Source of the DNA: an uncultured Streptococcus sp.
GTDB lineage: Bacteria; Bacillota; Bacilli; Lactobacillales; Streptococcaceae
Reading direction: 5' to 3'
DNA: 64,000 nucleotides
Assembly (NCBI GenBank): GCA_934229725.1
Contig: CAKQDX010000010.1
Span: forward strand, 1-64,000
Positions 16,690 through 25,910 of this stretch are shown here, piece by piece. Made by a program: the position numbers and the translations under genes. Numbering within the stretch: position 1 is the first letter of the stretch; every line of letters starts with the position of its first letter. Below the pieces are notes generated by a model. The model searched no databases and was not told the origin of the DNA. It saw nothing but the letters and a program-made list of their open reading frames with translations.

Positions 16690-18393
16690 TTAGGCTTTCC
16701 CTGATTTATCCATGTTCCAGAAGTCGGTAACAGCACCACGTGAGGCTGAAGAAACGATATGAGCGTATTTACCGAGGACACCACGACTATAAAGTGGTGG
16801 CAACTCAGTTTCAGCTTTACGTTTCGCCAACTCTTCGTCTGAAACGTGCATAGTGATTTCTTTGGTATCCTGGTCAACTGTAACCATGTCCCCTGTGTGA
16901 AGATAAGCAATTGGACCACCAACCTGAGCTTCAGGTGCAATGTGACCAACAACAAGGCCGTAAGTACCACCTGAGAAACGTCCATCTGTCAAAAGTGCAA
17001 CCTTGTCCCCTTGACCCTTACCAACAATCATTGATGACAAGGACAACATTTCTGGCATACCAGGACCACCCTTAGGACCTACAAAACGAACAACAACAAC
17101 GTCGCCGTCAACGATTTCGTCAGAAAGAACTGCTTCGATGGCATCTTCTTCTGAGTCAAAGACCTTAGCAGGACCCGTGATGTTACGAACTTTAACCCCT
17201 GATACTTTGGCAACCGCACCTTCTGGAGCCAAGTTACCTTTCAAGATAATCAATGGACCATCAGCACGTTTAGGATGTTCAAGCGGCATGATGACTTTTT
17301 GACCTGGTGTCAAGTCGTCGAAGGCTTCCAAGTTTTCTGCAACAGTCTTACCAGTACATGTGATACGGTCTCCGTGAAGGAAGCCATTCTTCAACAAGTA
17401 CTTCATAACGGCTGGCACACCACCAACATTGTAAAGGTCTTGGAAGACGTATTGACCTGAAGGTTTCAAGTCAGCCAAGTGAGGCACACGCTCTTGGAAA
17501 TCGTTGAAATCTTCAAGTGTCAAATCAACGTTAGCCGCATGAGCGATAGCGAGCAAGTGAAGAGTGGCATTTGTTGAACCACCAAGTGCCATTGTGACTG
17601 TGATGGCATCTTCAAAGGCTTCACGTGTCAAGATATCTGATGGTTTAAGACCAAGTTCAAGCATCTTAACAACCGCACGACCTGCTTCTTCGATATCTGC
17701 TTTCTTCTCAGCTGATTCAGCAGGGTGAGATGATGATCCTGGAAGACTCATTCCCATTACTTCGATGGCTGTCGCCATTGTATTGGCAGTATACATACCA
17801 CCACAACCACCAGGGCCAGGGCAGGCATTACATTCAAGTTCTTTAACCTCTTCGGCAGTCATATCACCGTGGTTCCATTTACCGATACCTTCGAAAACAG
17901 AAACCAAGTCAATGTCCTTACCGTTAAGGTTACCCGGTGCAATGGTACCACCATAGGCAAAAATCGCTGGAATATCCATGTTAGCAATAGCAATCATAGA
18001 ACCAGGCATATTCTTATCACAACCACCGATAGCTACAAAGGCATCAACATTGTGACCACCCATAGCTGCTTCGATTGAGTCAGCAATAATATCACGAGAC
18101 GTCAAAGAGAAACGCATCCCTGGTGTTCCCATAGCAATCCCGTCGGCAACAGTAATGGTTCCAAATTGAACAGGCCAAGCACCTGCATCTTTCACGCCTT
18201 CTTTGGCGATTTGTCCAAAACCGTGCAAGTGGATATTACATGGTGTATTTTCTGCCCAAGTTGAGATGACCCCAACAATTGGCTTTTCAAAACTTTCATC
18301 CGTCATCCCTGTCGCACGAAGCATGGCACGGTTAGGTGATTTAACCATACTATCGTAGACAGATGAACGGTGTTTCATGTGATTTTCAGACAC
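16690..18393 (-). CDS. ilvD: dihydroxy-acid dehydratase
   Basis: Full-length (567 residues) IlvD, which converts dihydroxy-acids to 2-oxo acids in isoleucine and valine synthesis (and feeds pantothenate). The Fe-S cluster cysteines appear in G-G-C-D-K-N-M-P-G and in C-N-A-C-P-G-P-G-G-C-G-G-M. GTG 18393 is the start, with GGAGGG 7 bases upstream. It is monocistronic, separated from the other ilv genes, none of which lie in the window. The leader has a loose AT-rich palindrome (ATTTT-4-AAAAT), but its spacing does not match a CodY box. Confidence 0.95.
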   Translation of the reverse strand: MSENHMKHRSSVYDSMVKSPNRAMLRATGMTDESFEKPIVGVISTWAENTPCNIHLHGFGQIAKEGVKDAGAWPVQFGTITVADGIAMGTPGMRFSLTSRDIIADSIEAAMGGHNVDAFVAIGGCDKNMPGSMIAIANMDIPAIFAYGGTIAPGNLNGKDIDLVSVFEGIGKWNHGDMTAEEVKELECNACPGPGGCGGMYTANTMATAIEVMGMSLPGSSSHPAESAEKKADIEEAGRAVVKMLELGLKPSDILTREAFEDAITVTMALGGSTNATLHLLAIAHAANVDLTLEDFNDFQERVPHLADLKPSGQYVFQDLYNVGGVPAVMKYLLKNGFLHGDRITCTGKTVAENLEAFDDLTPGQKVIMPLEHPKRADGPLIILKGNLAPEGAVAKVSGVKVRNITGPAKVFDSEEDAIEAVLSDEIVDGDVVVVRFVGPKGGPGMPEMLSLSSMIVGKGQGDKVALLTDGRFSGGTYGLVVGHIAPEAQVGGPIAYLHTGDMVTVDQDTKEITMHVSDEELAKRKAETELPPLYSRGVLGKYAHIVSSASRGAVTDFWNMDKSGKA

Positions 18394-18519
18394 GATATTC
18401 CCTCCTTAGTTAATAATCATTTTAATCAAAATGTCTATTTCTATTCTAACATAATTTACCTAAAAATACTGGCTCTTTGACAACTATTCTCCCCCTTTAA
18501 ATTATGCTAAAATAAAGGC

Positions 18520-19701
18520 ATGAAACATTTTGATACTATCGTTATTGGGGGTGGACCTGCTGGCATGATGGCGACCATCGCCTCAGCCTTTTATGGCCAA
18601 CAAACCCTTCTGATTGAAAAAAATAAACGACTTGGCAAGAAACTAGCTGGTACCGGAGGCGGACGTTGTAATGTCACTAACAATGGAAGTCTTGACGACC
18701 TCCTAGCAGGTATTCCAGGTAATGGTCGTTTCCTCTATAGCGTCTTTTCCCAATTTGATAACCATGACATCATTGCTTTTTTCGAGGACAATGGCGTCAA
18801 ACTTAAAGTGGAGGATCACGGACGTGTCTTCCCTAAGACGGACAAATCACGGACCATTATCCAGGCTCTGGAGGATAAAATTCAGGAACTAGGTGCTACT
18901 ATCCTTACCAATACAGAAGTTGTCTCCGTCAAAAAGGTCGATGAGCAATTCCAAGTTAAATCTTCAGACCAGATTTTTACCAGTGATAAACTCATCGTCA
19001 CAACTGGTGGAAAATCCTACCCATCAACAGGTTCGACTGGTTTTGGACATGATATTGCCCGTCATTTCAAACTCCATGTTACTGACCTTGAAGCTGCGGA
19101 AAGTCCACTCCTAACTGACTTTCCACACAAGGCTTTACAGGGAATTTCTCTTGACGATGTCACTCTGTCCTATGGCAAGCACAAGATTACCCACGACCTT
19201 CTTTTCACCCACTTTGGCCTATCTGGACCAGCTGCCCTTCGCCTTTCTAGCTTTGTCAAGGGTGGTGAAATCGCTCATCTAGACTTTCTTCCCAACCAAA
19301 ACCAAGAAAATCTCAAGACCTACTTTGAGGAAAACCGTGAGAAATCTGTCAAAAACACCCTCAAAACTCTTGTGCCTGAGCGTGTCGCTGAATTTCTAGC
19401 AAAAGATATGGCCGATAACAAGGTCAAACAGCTACATCCCAAGGATTTGGAAAATCTTATCAGTCAGCTTAAGGACATGGAAATCCCGATCACGGGTAAA
19501 ATGTCACTTGCCAAATCTTTTGTAACCAAAGGCGGTGTTGACCTCAAGGAAATTAATCCCAAAACCCTCGAAAGTAAAAAAGTCCCTCACCTACATTTTG
19601 CAGGAGAGGTTCTTGATATCAACGCCCATACCGGGGGCTTTAACATCACAAGCGCCCTCTGTACCGGTTGGGTAGCAGGAATCCAGAGTCCGTGGAACTA
19701 A
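18520..19701 (+). CDS. HI0933-family NAD(P)/FAD-dependent oxidoreductase
   Basis: A 393-residue flavoprotein with an N-terminal dinucleotide-binding G-G-G-P-A-G-M-M-A, then G-T-G-G-G-R-C-N-V-T-N near residue 45 and a C-terminal G-E-V-L-D-I-N-A-H-T-G-G-F-N, all typical of the HI0933/YhiN (BaiN-like) family. Members are conserved but poorly characterised; some reduce unsaturated substrates. It is divergent from ilvD and monocistronic. Confidence 0.85.
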   Translation: MKHFDTIVIGGGPAGMMATIASAFYGQQTLLIEKNKRLGKKLAGTGGGRCNVTNNGSLDDLLAGIPGNGRFLYSVFSQFDNHDIIAFFEDNGVKLKVEDHGRVFPKTDKSRTIIQALEDKIQELGATILTNTEVVSVKKVDEQFQVKSSDQIFTSDKLIVTTGGKSYPSTGSTGFGHDIARHFKLHVTDLEAAESPLLTDFPHKALQGISLDDVTLSYGKHKITHDLLFTHFGLSGPAALRLSSFVKGGEIAHLDFLPNQNQENLKTYFEENREKSVKNTLKTLVPERVAEFLAKDMADNKVKQLHPKDLENLISQLKDMEIPITGKMSLAKSFVTKGGVDLKEINPKTLESKKVPHLHFAGEVLDINAHTGGFNITSALCTGWVAGIQSPWN

Positions 19702-19732
19702 AAGATTACATATTCTTTTGATGACTACACCT

Positions 19733-19766
19733 AAAAATGTCCCTTCCGAATCGGAAGGGACATTTT
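19733..19766. terminator. bidirectional terminator between the flavoprotein gene and tRNA-Ser
   Basis: AAAATGTCCCTTCCGA and TCGGAAGGGACATTTT form a perfect stem with U-tracts possible on both strands. Confidence 0.85.
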
Positions 19767-19779
19767 CTCTATTTCCAAA

Positions 19780-19865
19780 GGAGAGGAGGGGATTCGAACC
19801 CCCGAGCCCCGTTAAGGACTACACGCTTTCCAAGCGTGCGCACTCGGCCTCTATGCGACCTCTCC
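19780..19865 (-). tRNA. tRNA-Ser (anticodon GGA)
   Basis: Eighty-six bases on the minus strand. The acceptor stem GGAGAGG/CCTCTCC pairs fully. The anticodon stem CACGC/GCGTG encloses loop TTGGAAA, giving anticodon GGA. A long variable arm follows, and the T-loop GGTTCGAATCC is standard. CCA is not encoded. It reads serine codons UCC and UCU. Confidence 0.95.
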
Positions 19866-19926
19866 ATATTAAACGATTAGCCTATTTGTGGCTAATCGCT
19901 ATTTTTTCATCCTATTTACCAAAGAA

Positions 19927-20568
19927 TTAGTCTTTAAACTGAGCCTCTACTCGATAGATGACTTGACCTTTTTCTGAGAATTTACGCTCGTACTCAGTCA
20001 TAACATTACCTTCGTAATTACTAGCATGAAGGTCCAACCAAACTTTATTGAGAACCATTCCATACTGTGAAAAACTAGTCAAACTATACTCGAAAAGTCC
20101 ACGGTTATCGGTCTTAAAGTGAATCTCTCCGTTTTCTGGCAGGATTTGTTTATAAGTATCCAGGAAAGTCTTGTAAGTCAAACGGCGTTTCTCGTGACGA
20201 CTCTTAGGCCATGGATCTGAGAAATTCAGATACATCATGTCCACTTCACCGTCCGCAAAATAATTAGTCAAGGCTGAACCATCCACTCGCAAAAGCTTGA
20301 CATTTTCAGCACCTGAGGCCAAGACCTTATCCAAGGCATAACTCAAGACAGATAACTGGATATCAATACCAATGTAGTTAATATCAGGGTTTTGTTGGGC
20401 CATTCCAGTGATAAAGGCCCCCTTACCAGATCCCACCTCAATATGGATAGGATTGTCATTACCAAAAAGCTCGTGCCACTTACCTTTAGCAGCCTCCGGC
20501 TCAAGGATAACGTATTGAGGATGATTCGCTAGGTGTTCCTCTGCACCCTTACGTTTTCTAACTCGCAT
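19927..20568 (-). CDS. trmB: tRNA (guanine-N7-)-methyltransferase
   Basis: A 213-residue SAM-dependent methyltransferase that modifies G46 of tRNA. Motif I reads H-I-E-V-G-S-G-K-G-A-F near residue 42, and F-S-D-P-W-P-K-S-R-H-E-K-R-R-L lies at about 117-131, the TrmB signature. It is the last gene of an ecsA-ecsB-ccrZ-trmB run, starting 9 bases after the ccrZ stop. Confidence 0.95.
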   Translation of the reverse strand: MRVRKRKGAEEHLANHPQYVILEPEAAKGKWHELFGNDNPIHIEVGSGKGAFITGMAQQNPDINYIGIDIQLSVLSYALDKVLASGAENVKLLRVDGSALTNYFADGEVDMMYLNFSDPWPKSRHEKRRLTYKTFLDTYKQILPENGEIHFKTDNRGLFEYSLTSFSQYGMVLNKVWLDLHASNYEGNVMTEYERKFSEKGQVIYRVEAQFKD

Positions 20569-20577
20569 GTTTACTTT

Positions 20578-21369
20578 CTAATACCTGTGCAAGGTTTCTC
20601 TGAACTTACGCAATTCATAAATTTCTCGATTGGCGTGTTCCATATCACGGTTATCAAAGAATTTTGAAATTTGTGTTAAGTATGAGAATTGCCCATACCA
20701 ATAAATCTTATCCATCACAAGGTCATTATTCTTATAGCCATAATATGACAACCACTGAGGCCAATGCGCCAAAGGAATGTAATGGCTAAGAATCTGTGCC
20801 ACATCATACATACGGTCTGTCAAACGAACAGAATCCCAATCAACCAAATAAATCAATCCTGAGGTTGTAATAACAAAGTTACTATGACGGGCATCTCCAT
20901 GAACAATTGTCGCAATATCTGCACGAAATTCTGGAAGATGACGTTTCAAATCTCTAACGACGTCTTGAAGATAACCATTCTCACGCAATTGATAGGCAGC
21001 ATTTTCCTCCCATTCGTGTAGAAGGTCAAAGGGATTTTCAATGTGATAATCCAACTGCAAGAGCTGATTTACCAAGTGTTTTGAACGGTGCAAATTACCA
21101 AGAATTTGGATAATCTGTTTGCTATTCATGTCATGTTTGGTCAAGATGCGACCATCAAGCCATTCCTGTGCACTCATCATATCACCATTTCCCAGACGCT
21201 TAGCCCATAAGAGCTGTGGTGCAATCTGTTCCTTGGCAAGAGCTGCCAAGATTGGTGTTGTATTCATCTTCACAAAGACGCGATCTCCATTTGGGTAGGT
21301 CCCCATATAGGCCTTACCACTGTTTCCTTTGAGAGGAGTCAGGCTCAAATCTTTATCTGTTGATGTCAC
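20578..21369 (-). CDS. ccrZ: CcrZ-like cell-cycle kinase (aminoglycoside/choline phosphotransferase fold)
   Basis: A 263-residue protein with the catalytic loop I-V-H-G-D-A-R-H-S-N-F (about 157-167) and the metal-binding V-D-W-D-S near 180. Position immediately before trmB and size match pneumococcal CcrZ, which coordinates division with DNA replication through FtsZ and DnaA and acts on ribose-type substrates. It lies 57 bases after ecsB. Confidence 0.85.
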   Translation of the reverse strand: MTSTDKDLSLTPLKGNSGKAYMGTYPNGDRVFVKMNTTPILAALAKEQIAPQLLWAKRLGNGDMMSAQEWLDGRILTKHDMNSKQIIQILGNLHRSKHLVNQLLQLDYHIENPFDLLHEWEENAAYQLRENGYLQDVVRDLKRHLPEFRADIATIVHGDARHSNFVITTSGLIYLVDWDSVRLTDRMYDVAQILSHYIPLAHWPQWLSYYGYKNNDLVMDKIYWYGQFSYLTQISKFFDNRDMEHANREIYELRKFRETLHRY

Positions 21370-21426
21370 CTAGGCATCTCCTTTTTCTTTAGTCTTTTGC
21401 TTCTATTTTAACTTATTTAATAGGTG

Positions 21427-22464
21427 TTAGTCAATCATCTTCTTAAGCTTGGCTGGTAGGTAGACAAGACTCAAAACAAGCATTACTCCAACTAAAATGA
21501 GACTAAACTTAAAATCCAAGAGACATACAGCCTGAATCAGTGTCATCACAAGGACGATTTGGCTAATCAAACGTTTCAGATTGTCCACCTGCATGTCCTT
21601 ACCTAATGGCATAAGATTAGCCATTCTTTGATAAGCAAAGTGGGATTTTAGGGCTGTCAGTTGGAAGAGCAAGAGGTAATCGAAAATAGCCACAAGTATC
21701 ATAGCCAACCATTTTTCAGGAACCAAAAAGATAACCAGTAGAGATAAGGCAAAGAGACGACAACTCAAAGCAAAGTAATCCCCAGAGCGTAAGAAGGCCC
21801 TTAGGTAAAGATTGTACCAAGTATGGTCCTTGTCCTTCTTTGTACGTTTGAGAATACCATCCAAATAAGCACGGCATTTTACACTCGACGTAATCCCCTT
21901 AACATTGGTAAAGAGGGAGTAGAACTTCAAAATCGATTGTTGACGCTTATTTTCCGCCGCAATAGCCTCAGCCCAATTCAATCCAGATTGCTTATAAAAA
22001 GGTTGAGCCTTTTTCTGGAAAATAAAATACTTAAGAATAGCCATAGCCACTGCTACAAGGACAACTCCCCAAACTGGAAGCCCCAAGGCTAAAAAGAGCG
22101 GGACGACCAAGATAAAAATCAAGGTTTGGATGAGTACCCAAAATCTAAAAGCACGTCCTGTTGCCTTCTTAACATGGTTTAGTACCTCTTCTTCCTTCAC
22201 CAAGAGATAGTGCTTGTCAGCAGGCTCTAAATAGGTGGCAATGTTGCCCCAGAAAGGAAGGAAAAGACAAAGCACAAGCAAGCCCAGGACAATGGCCCAT
22301 GGATTTTTTGGAAAATGTCGAAGCAACTGGCTATACTGCACCAAGACGAAGCCCAACAAAAAGAGAAGAACCAAGATAAAGTGGTCATTAAAGACGTAGC
22401 GACTATACTTAGCACAACGGGTATTGAATCGCTTACTACGCTCCCTAAAAAGCTCAGCTATCAT
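21427..22464 (-). CDS. ecsB: ABC transporter permease, EcsB family
   Basis: A 345-residue integral membrane protein with about eight hydrophobic segments and an opening E-L-F-R-E-R-S-K-R-F typical of EcsB. Its start overlaps the ecsA stop (ATGA). Ecs transporters affect competence, secretion and intramembrane proteolysis; the transported substrate is not settled. Confidence 0.9.
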   Translation of the reverse strand: MIAELFRERSKRFNTRCAKYSRYVFNDHFILVLLFLLGFVLVQYSQLLRHFPKNPWAIVLGLLVLCLFLPFWGNIATYLEPADKHYLLVKEEEVLNHVKKATGRAFRFWVLIQTLIFILVVPLFLALGLPVWGVVLVAVAMAILKYFIFQKKAQPFYKQSGLNWAEAIAAENKRQQSILKFYSLFTNVKGITSSVKCRAYLDGILKRTKKDKDHTWYNLYLRAFLRSGDYFALSCRLFALSLLVIFLVPEKWLAMILVAIFDYLLLFQLTALKSHFAYQRMANLMPLGKDMQVDNLKRLISQIVLVMTLIQAVCLLDFKFSLILVGVMLVLSLVYLPAKLKKMID

Positions 22465-23192
22465 GACAATTCTCCCTTAGTTAACTGCATGTAAATATCG
22501 TTAAGACTGGCACTACTGTCACCAAAGGTCTGACGAAGTTCATCAAGGGTTCCCTGTGCCAAGACTTGACCGTGATGCAAGATGACAAAACGGTCGCACA
22601 TTTTCTCAGCCGAATCCAAAACGTGAGTCGACATGAGAATAGCCTTACCATTCGCTTTTTCCTCAGCCAAAAGCTCAATCAAGTCCGAAATTGCCAAGGG
22701 ATCCAAACCTAGGAAGGGCTCATCAACAATGAGAAGACTTGGACCAACAATAAAGGCACAGATAATCATGACCTTCTGCTTCATTCCCTTTGAAAACTGA
22801 GTCGGGAACCAGTCCAACTTTTCATCTAAGCGAAAGAGCTTAAGGTATTTTTCCGCACGTGCCATCCCCTCAGTCACATCAAGCCCATAGGCCATCAACA
22901 CTGTTTCCAAATGTTCACGTAGCGTCAACTCCTCATACAAACTTGGGGTCTCAGGGATATAACCAATCTTTTGACGATAGCTAGCCGTATCTTGCTGGAT
23001 GGTTAAACCATCAATAGCAATCTGTCCCCCATAGGGTGTTAAAAGACCAATAATCTCGTTAATGGTTGTTGATTTCCCAGCACCATTAAGACCAATGAGG
23101 CCAACTAATTCACCATCAGCCACCTCAAAAGTGACATCTTTTAGGACAGGAATGTTGGCATAACCACCCGTCACCTTTTCTAATTTAAGCAT
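22461..23192 (-). CDS. ecsA: ABC transporter ATP-binding protein, EcsA family
   Basis: A 243-residue ATPase with Walker A G-L-N-G-A-G-K-S-T, a signature variant F-S-K-G-M-K-Q-K and Walker B L-L-I-V-D-E-P-F-L-G-L-D-P. The F-S-K-G-M-K-Q-K signature is characteristic of EcsA. It is divergent from hit, as in pneumococcus and lactic acid bacteria, and heads the ecsA-ecsB-ccrZ-trmB run. Confidence 0.92.
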   Translation of the reverse strand: MLKLEKVTGGYANIPVLKDVTFEVADGELVGLIGLNGAGKSTTINEIIGLLTPYGGQIAIDGLTIQQDTASYRQKIGYIPETPSLYEELTLREHLETVLMAYGLDVTEGMARAEKYLKLFRLDEKLDWFPTQFSKGMKQKVMIICAFIVGPSLLIVDEPFLGLDPLAISDLIELLAEEKANGKAILMSTHVLDSAEKMCDRFVILHHGQVLAQGTLDELRQTFGDSSASLNDIYMQLTKGELS

Positions 23193-23213
23193 TATCTTTT
23201 CTCTCTTTGGTAT

Positions 23214-23221
23214 GATATAAT
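23214..23221 (+). promoter_or_regulatory. extended -10 promoter of hit
   Basis: TGA-TATAAT with the -10 at 23216-23221, about 35 bases before the hit start. No strong -35 is seen, which is common for extended -10 promoters. Confidence 0.55.
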
Positions 23222-23256
23222 CTATTATAACAAAAACTCATGGAAAGGTCGTTATT

Positions 23257-23676
23257 ATGGATAATTGTATTTTCTGTAAAATTATATCTGGAGAAATCCC
23301 ATCATCAAAAGTCTACGAGGACGACAAGGTTCTAGCCTTCCTCGACATTTCACAAGCTACAAAAGGACATACTTTGGTTATTCCTAAGGAGCACGTTCGC
23401 AACATCTTAAAAATGTCTGCTGAAACCGCTGAGACTGTCTTTAGCCGTGTCCCTAAAATTGCTCGTGCCGTCCAAAAAGCAACAAAAGCTATCGGAATGA
23501 ATGTCCTTAACAACAACGAAGAAGTTGCTGGACAGACCGTCTTCCACGCTCATATTCATCTCGTCCCTCGTTACGGTGCAGACGATGGTATCCACATGGG
23601 CTTTGACGAACACGAACCAGACTTCGCTGCCTTGGCTAGCCTTGCTGACAGCATCGCTAAAGAGGTAACAGAATGA
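23257..23676 (+). CDS. hit: HIT-family nucleotide hydrolase
   Basis: A 139-residue histidine-triad protein. Residues F-C-K-I-I-S-G-E-I-P-S lie near the start, and the triad H-A-H-I-H-L-V-P-R lies at about 97-105. HIT proteins hydrolyse AMP-linked nucleotides. An AAAGG ribosome site precedes the ATG. Divergent from ecsA, it overlaps the next gene by ATGA. Confidence 0.93.
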   Translation: MDNCIFCKIISGEIPSSKVYEDDKVLAFLDISQATKGHTLVIPKEHVRNILKMSAETAETVFSRVPKIARAVQKATKAIGMNVLNNNEEVAGQTVFHAHIHLVPRYGADDGIHMGFDEHEPDFAALASLADSIAKEVTE

Positions 23677-23972
23677 AACTCGGACGCTTTCTAGCTCTTG
23701 GAACCCTTGCCTACGGTGCCTACTACGCCTATAAACGACGTGAAGACATCAAAGAGGAAATCCTAGACCTCAACCAATCACGAGAAAATATCTCTCACGA
23801 TCTGGACAGAATCAAACGCAACCTTGACATCATCAAAGAACAAAACCTGGTGCTTGATGACATCAAACAAGACCTCAGCTATAAAACACGTGTCTTCCAA
23901 AAAGACCTAGAACCCCGACTCAGCATCATCCAAGAACACTTGCAAAAATATCAAAGTGAGGATAAAGAATAA
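23673..23972 (+). CDS. small YtxH-like membrane/coiled-coil protein
   Basis: Ninety-nine residues with a short hydrophobic N-terminus (L-G-R-F-L-A-L-G-T-L-A-Y-G-A-Y-Y-A-Y) followed by a charged coiled coil. The start overlaps the hit stop, so the two are coupled. Streptococci commonly have such a gene after hit; function is unknown. Confidence 0.75.
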   Translation: MKLGRFLALGTLAYGAYYAYKRREDIKEEILDLNQSRENISHDLDRIKRNLDIIKEQNLVLDDIKQDLSYKTRVFQKDLEPRLSIIQEHLQKYQSEDKE

Positions 23973-23973
23973 A

Positions 23974-24004
23974 GGTAAGTAGCCGGTGCTACTTACCTTT
24001 TTGT
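23974..24004 (+). terminator. terminator after hit operon
   Basis: GGTAAGTAGC/GCTACTTACC stem with loop CGGT, followed by TTTTT. Confidence 0.85.
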
Positions 24005-24153
24005 GTTGATGATGAGAACTTATAAAAAGTTTATGGATAGTGTAATAGTCACTCAATGATACTTTTTTTCACAACAGAAAGTACCATTCAATAACAAAAG
24101 GCATCACTAATCAGATTAAAGAGAACATTACTAAACCTATTTTCATATAATTA

Positions 24154-24321
24154 CTATTTCTTTTTTAAAGCATTAATAATAGAACGTGTTGCTGATTTCG
24201 TTAAGCCCTGATTTTTAGGATGTGTCCTTAAATAGGAATGGACTTTGGTACCAGTATCTGAACGTGTGTAACCATTTGTATTAACAATCTTATTACTTAA
24301 CAGTTTATCCAATAAAGCCAT
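24154..24321 (-). CDS. small basic protein, function unknown
   Basis: Fifty-five residues from ATG 24321, which has GAGGAG 8 bases upstream (an in-frame GTG at 24336 lacks one). The product is basic and soluble, rich in T, S, K and N (L-L-S-N-K-I-V-N-T-N-G-Y-T-R-S-D-T). It is the last gene of an AT-rich minus-strand cluster. No family recognised. Confidence 0.5.
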   Translation of the reverse strand: MALLDKLLSNKIVNTNGYTRSDTGTKVHSYLRTHPKNQGLTKSATRSIINALKKK

Positions 24322-24338
24322 TATACATCTCCTCACAA

Positions 24339-24890
24339 TTAGTAATTAAAATTTATACTGAATGAATTCATTATACCATGGTTATCACTATGCATATTAG
24401 CAGTCCACCCAATATTTTCACCACTCTTCATTTTATGCTTATAATAGTTTCCATCTTCTGCTTTTTTTACTTTTTCGTCTGATTCCTCAACTTTCTGTCC
24501 TGGATTAACTGCAGCAAATTCTGATATAGATACTGACTGCTTTCCTTTCGGATCAATACTAGATTGTGACGAACTAAATGGCTCCGCTTCAATACTATTG
24601 TTAATTACAAAAGTTGACTCAATATAAATTCTTTTATCCGTTAAGTTATCAATAATAACATTTCCACCAGTTCTTGTTATTTTAATATTTTTATCACTAT
24701 ATAGTTCTTCCGTTTTTGCTACTGTTTTTTTCGAACCCGTAATACTTTGTCCTACTTTTGACGTATTATTGCCATTAGTAGAATTTTCATTCGAAGAATC
24801 TCTAATAGCCAAAAAAATTATTAACAATGTAAATATAAATCCAAAAACTGCAAATACATAAACGCTAACATTAAAAATTTTCTTTAACAT
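24339..24890 (-). CDS. membrane-anchored extracytoplasmic protein, function unknown
   Basis: A 183-residue protein with one N-terminal membrane segment (about residues 8-30, V-Y-V-F-A-V-F-G-F-I-F-T-L-L-I-I-F-L) and an outside domain rich in S, N and K. The domain may be beta-rich (N-V-I-I-D-N-L-T-D-K-R-I-Y-I-E-S). There is no lipobox. It starts 15 bases after the next gene upstream, in the same operon. No family recognised. Confidence 0.6.
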   Translation of the reverse strand: MLKKIFNVSVYVFAVFGFIFTLLIIFLAIRDSSNENSTNGNNTSKVGQSITGSKKTVAKTEELYSDKNIKITRTGGNVIIDNLTDKRIYIESTFVINNSIEAEPFSSSQSSIDPKGKQSVSISEFAAVNPGQKVEESDEKVKKAEDGNYYKHKMKSGENIGWTANMHSDNHGIMNSFSINFNY

Positions 24891-24905
24891 ATCTTTTCCT
24901 CACCT

Positions 24906-25541
24906 TTATTTTGGAGTTTCAATTGTCACTTTTGCCTCATGGTCCAAAGATTTAATCATTGTAGAGTAATACTTCTCAGCTGATTCATTCAAAAGTTTAT
25001 TGTAATCCTTTAAATAACCTTGCTGTTCTTTATTTGATAATCCTTTTGTAGCAGCCTCACCAGTATCAACATTTTGGGTTGATGCACTAAGTAATCCTCC
25101 GCTAGTATCATATAACTTATAAGGTTTATCCTTGTCTAATTCAACACCAATAACCTCATATTGAGGTAAGGTAACCTTATAATTGTGTTCCCTGTCACTC
25201 TCAATATTAACTCCTTTCTTTATTCCAAATTTAGCTGTATAGTTAAGAATAATAATCGCTCGCTTTTCTGAGCCTGGAATTACAATTTTAGTGCCAAATA
25301 GTTTTGTATTATTCTCGATAGTCTTAATTTTTTGAATTCCTACATTTAGTAAAACTACTTCATGAACCTTTTCTATCTGCTTAATACTAGAATAAGTTTC
25401 AGTTTGCTGATTATGAGATAAAGCATTCTCAATATTCTGAACTGGTTTTAGCCAGAATCCTAACATTAAAATTAAGGCTAAGACGATTAGGTAAATCCAT
25501 AAAGCTATCTTTTTATTCAATATCTTTTTAACTAATTTCAT
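24906..25541 (-). CDS. DUF4230-like membrane-anchored protein
   Basis: A 211-residue protein with one N-terminal membrane segment (about 13-31) and an extracytoplasmic domain. The pattern of a conserved polar start after the anchor, then A-K-F-G-I-K-K-G-V-N-I and a K-V-T-L-P-Q-Y-E-V core, resembles DUF4230 proteins. The match is by eye and moderate. It belongs to the AT-rich cluster between A1 and hit. Confidence 0.5.
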   Translation of the reverse strand: MKLVKKILNKKIALWIYLIVLALILMLGFWLKPVQNIENALSHNQQTETYSSIKQIEKVHEVVLLNVGIQKIKTIENNTKLFGTKIVIPGSEKRAIIILNYTAKFGIKKGVNIESDREHNYKVTLPQYEVIGVELDKDKPYKLYDTSGGLLSASTQNVDTGEAATKGLSNKEQQGYLKDYNKLLNESAEKYYSTMIKSLDHEAKVTIETPK

Positions 25542-25559
25542 TCAGATGCACCTACATTC

Positions 25560-25685
25560 CTACTTCTTCAAAAACAACTGGATTAACAATCCTGCAATCA
25601 CAATACCAGCTGCAATTAGAGGGTTCAACATCGCTATTCCTACAAGAACTAAAATAGCTAAAATCCATAAAACTACTTTTATCAT
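25560..25685 (-). CDS. 41-residue hydrophobic membrane peptide
   Basis: A short gene with a good ribosome site (AAAGGAG, 5-6 bases before ATG 25685). The product is almost entirely hydrophobic (I-L-A-I-L-V-L-V-G-I-A-M-L, then A-A-G-I-V-I-A-G-L-L-I) and ends in L-K-K, giving one or two membrane helices. It is the first gene of the 25685-24154 cluster, 18 bases before the DUF4230-like start. It could be a regulatory peptide, a toxin-like peptide or a small subunit; the sequence does not decide. Confidence 0.6.
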   Translation of the reverse strand: MIKVVLWILAILVLVGIAMLNPLIAAGIVIAGLLIQLFLKK

Positions 25686-25743
25686 CTTATCTCCTTTAAA
25701 ATACGAATACCATAATCTCACCTAAATTTAATTTTCTGTAAAC

Positions 25744-25773
25744 ATTATATATATATATATACGTTGTCAACGT
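25744..25773 (-). promoter_or_regulatory. promoter with palindromic operator before the small-membrane-protein cluster
   Basis: Minus strand TTGACA (25770-25765) and TATAAT (25749-25744) are both perfect, with a short 15-base spacer made of TA repeats. A 13-base palindrome ACGTTG-T-CAACGT (25761-25773) covers the -35. The combination of a short spacer and an operator suggests tight regulation. Confidence 0.55.
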
Positions 25774-25910
25774 TTTCTTGAAAATAGAATATATTTTTAA
25801 CTATTTATCAGATTATTATAATTTAAATAACTTTATCTCATTTTATATTTAAAAATAAATATGCAAGTCACAGCTATACACAAAACAAGACTTTCTGCTG
25901 TGCTAAAGGT

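Noticed and set aside
18400..18440. CodY box upstream of ilvD
   Set aside because: There is an AT-rich palindrome, but its 4-base centre does not fit the 3-base centre of the CodY consensus.
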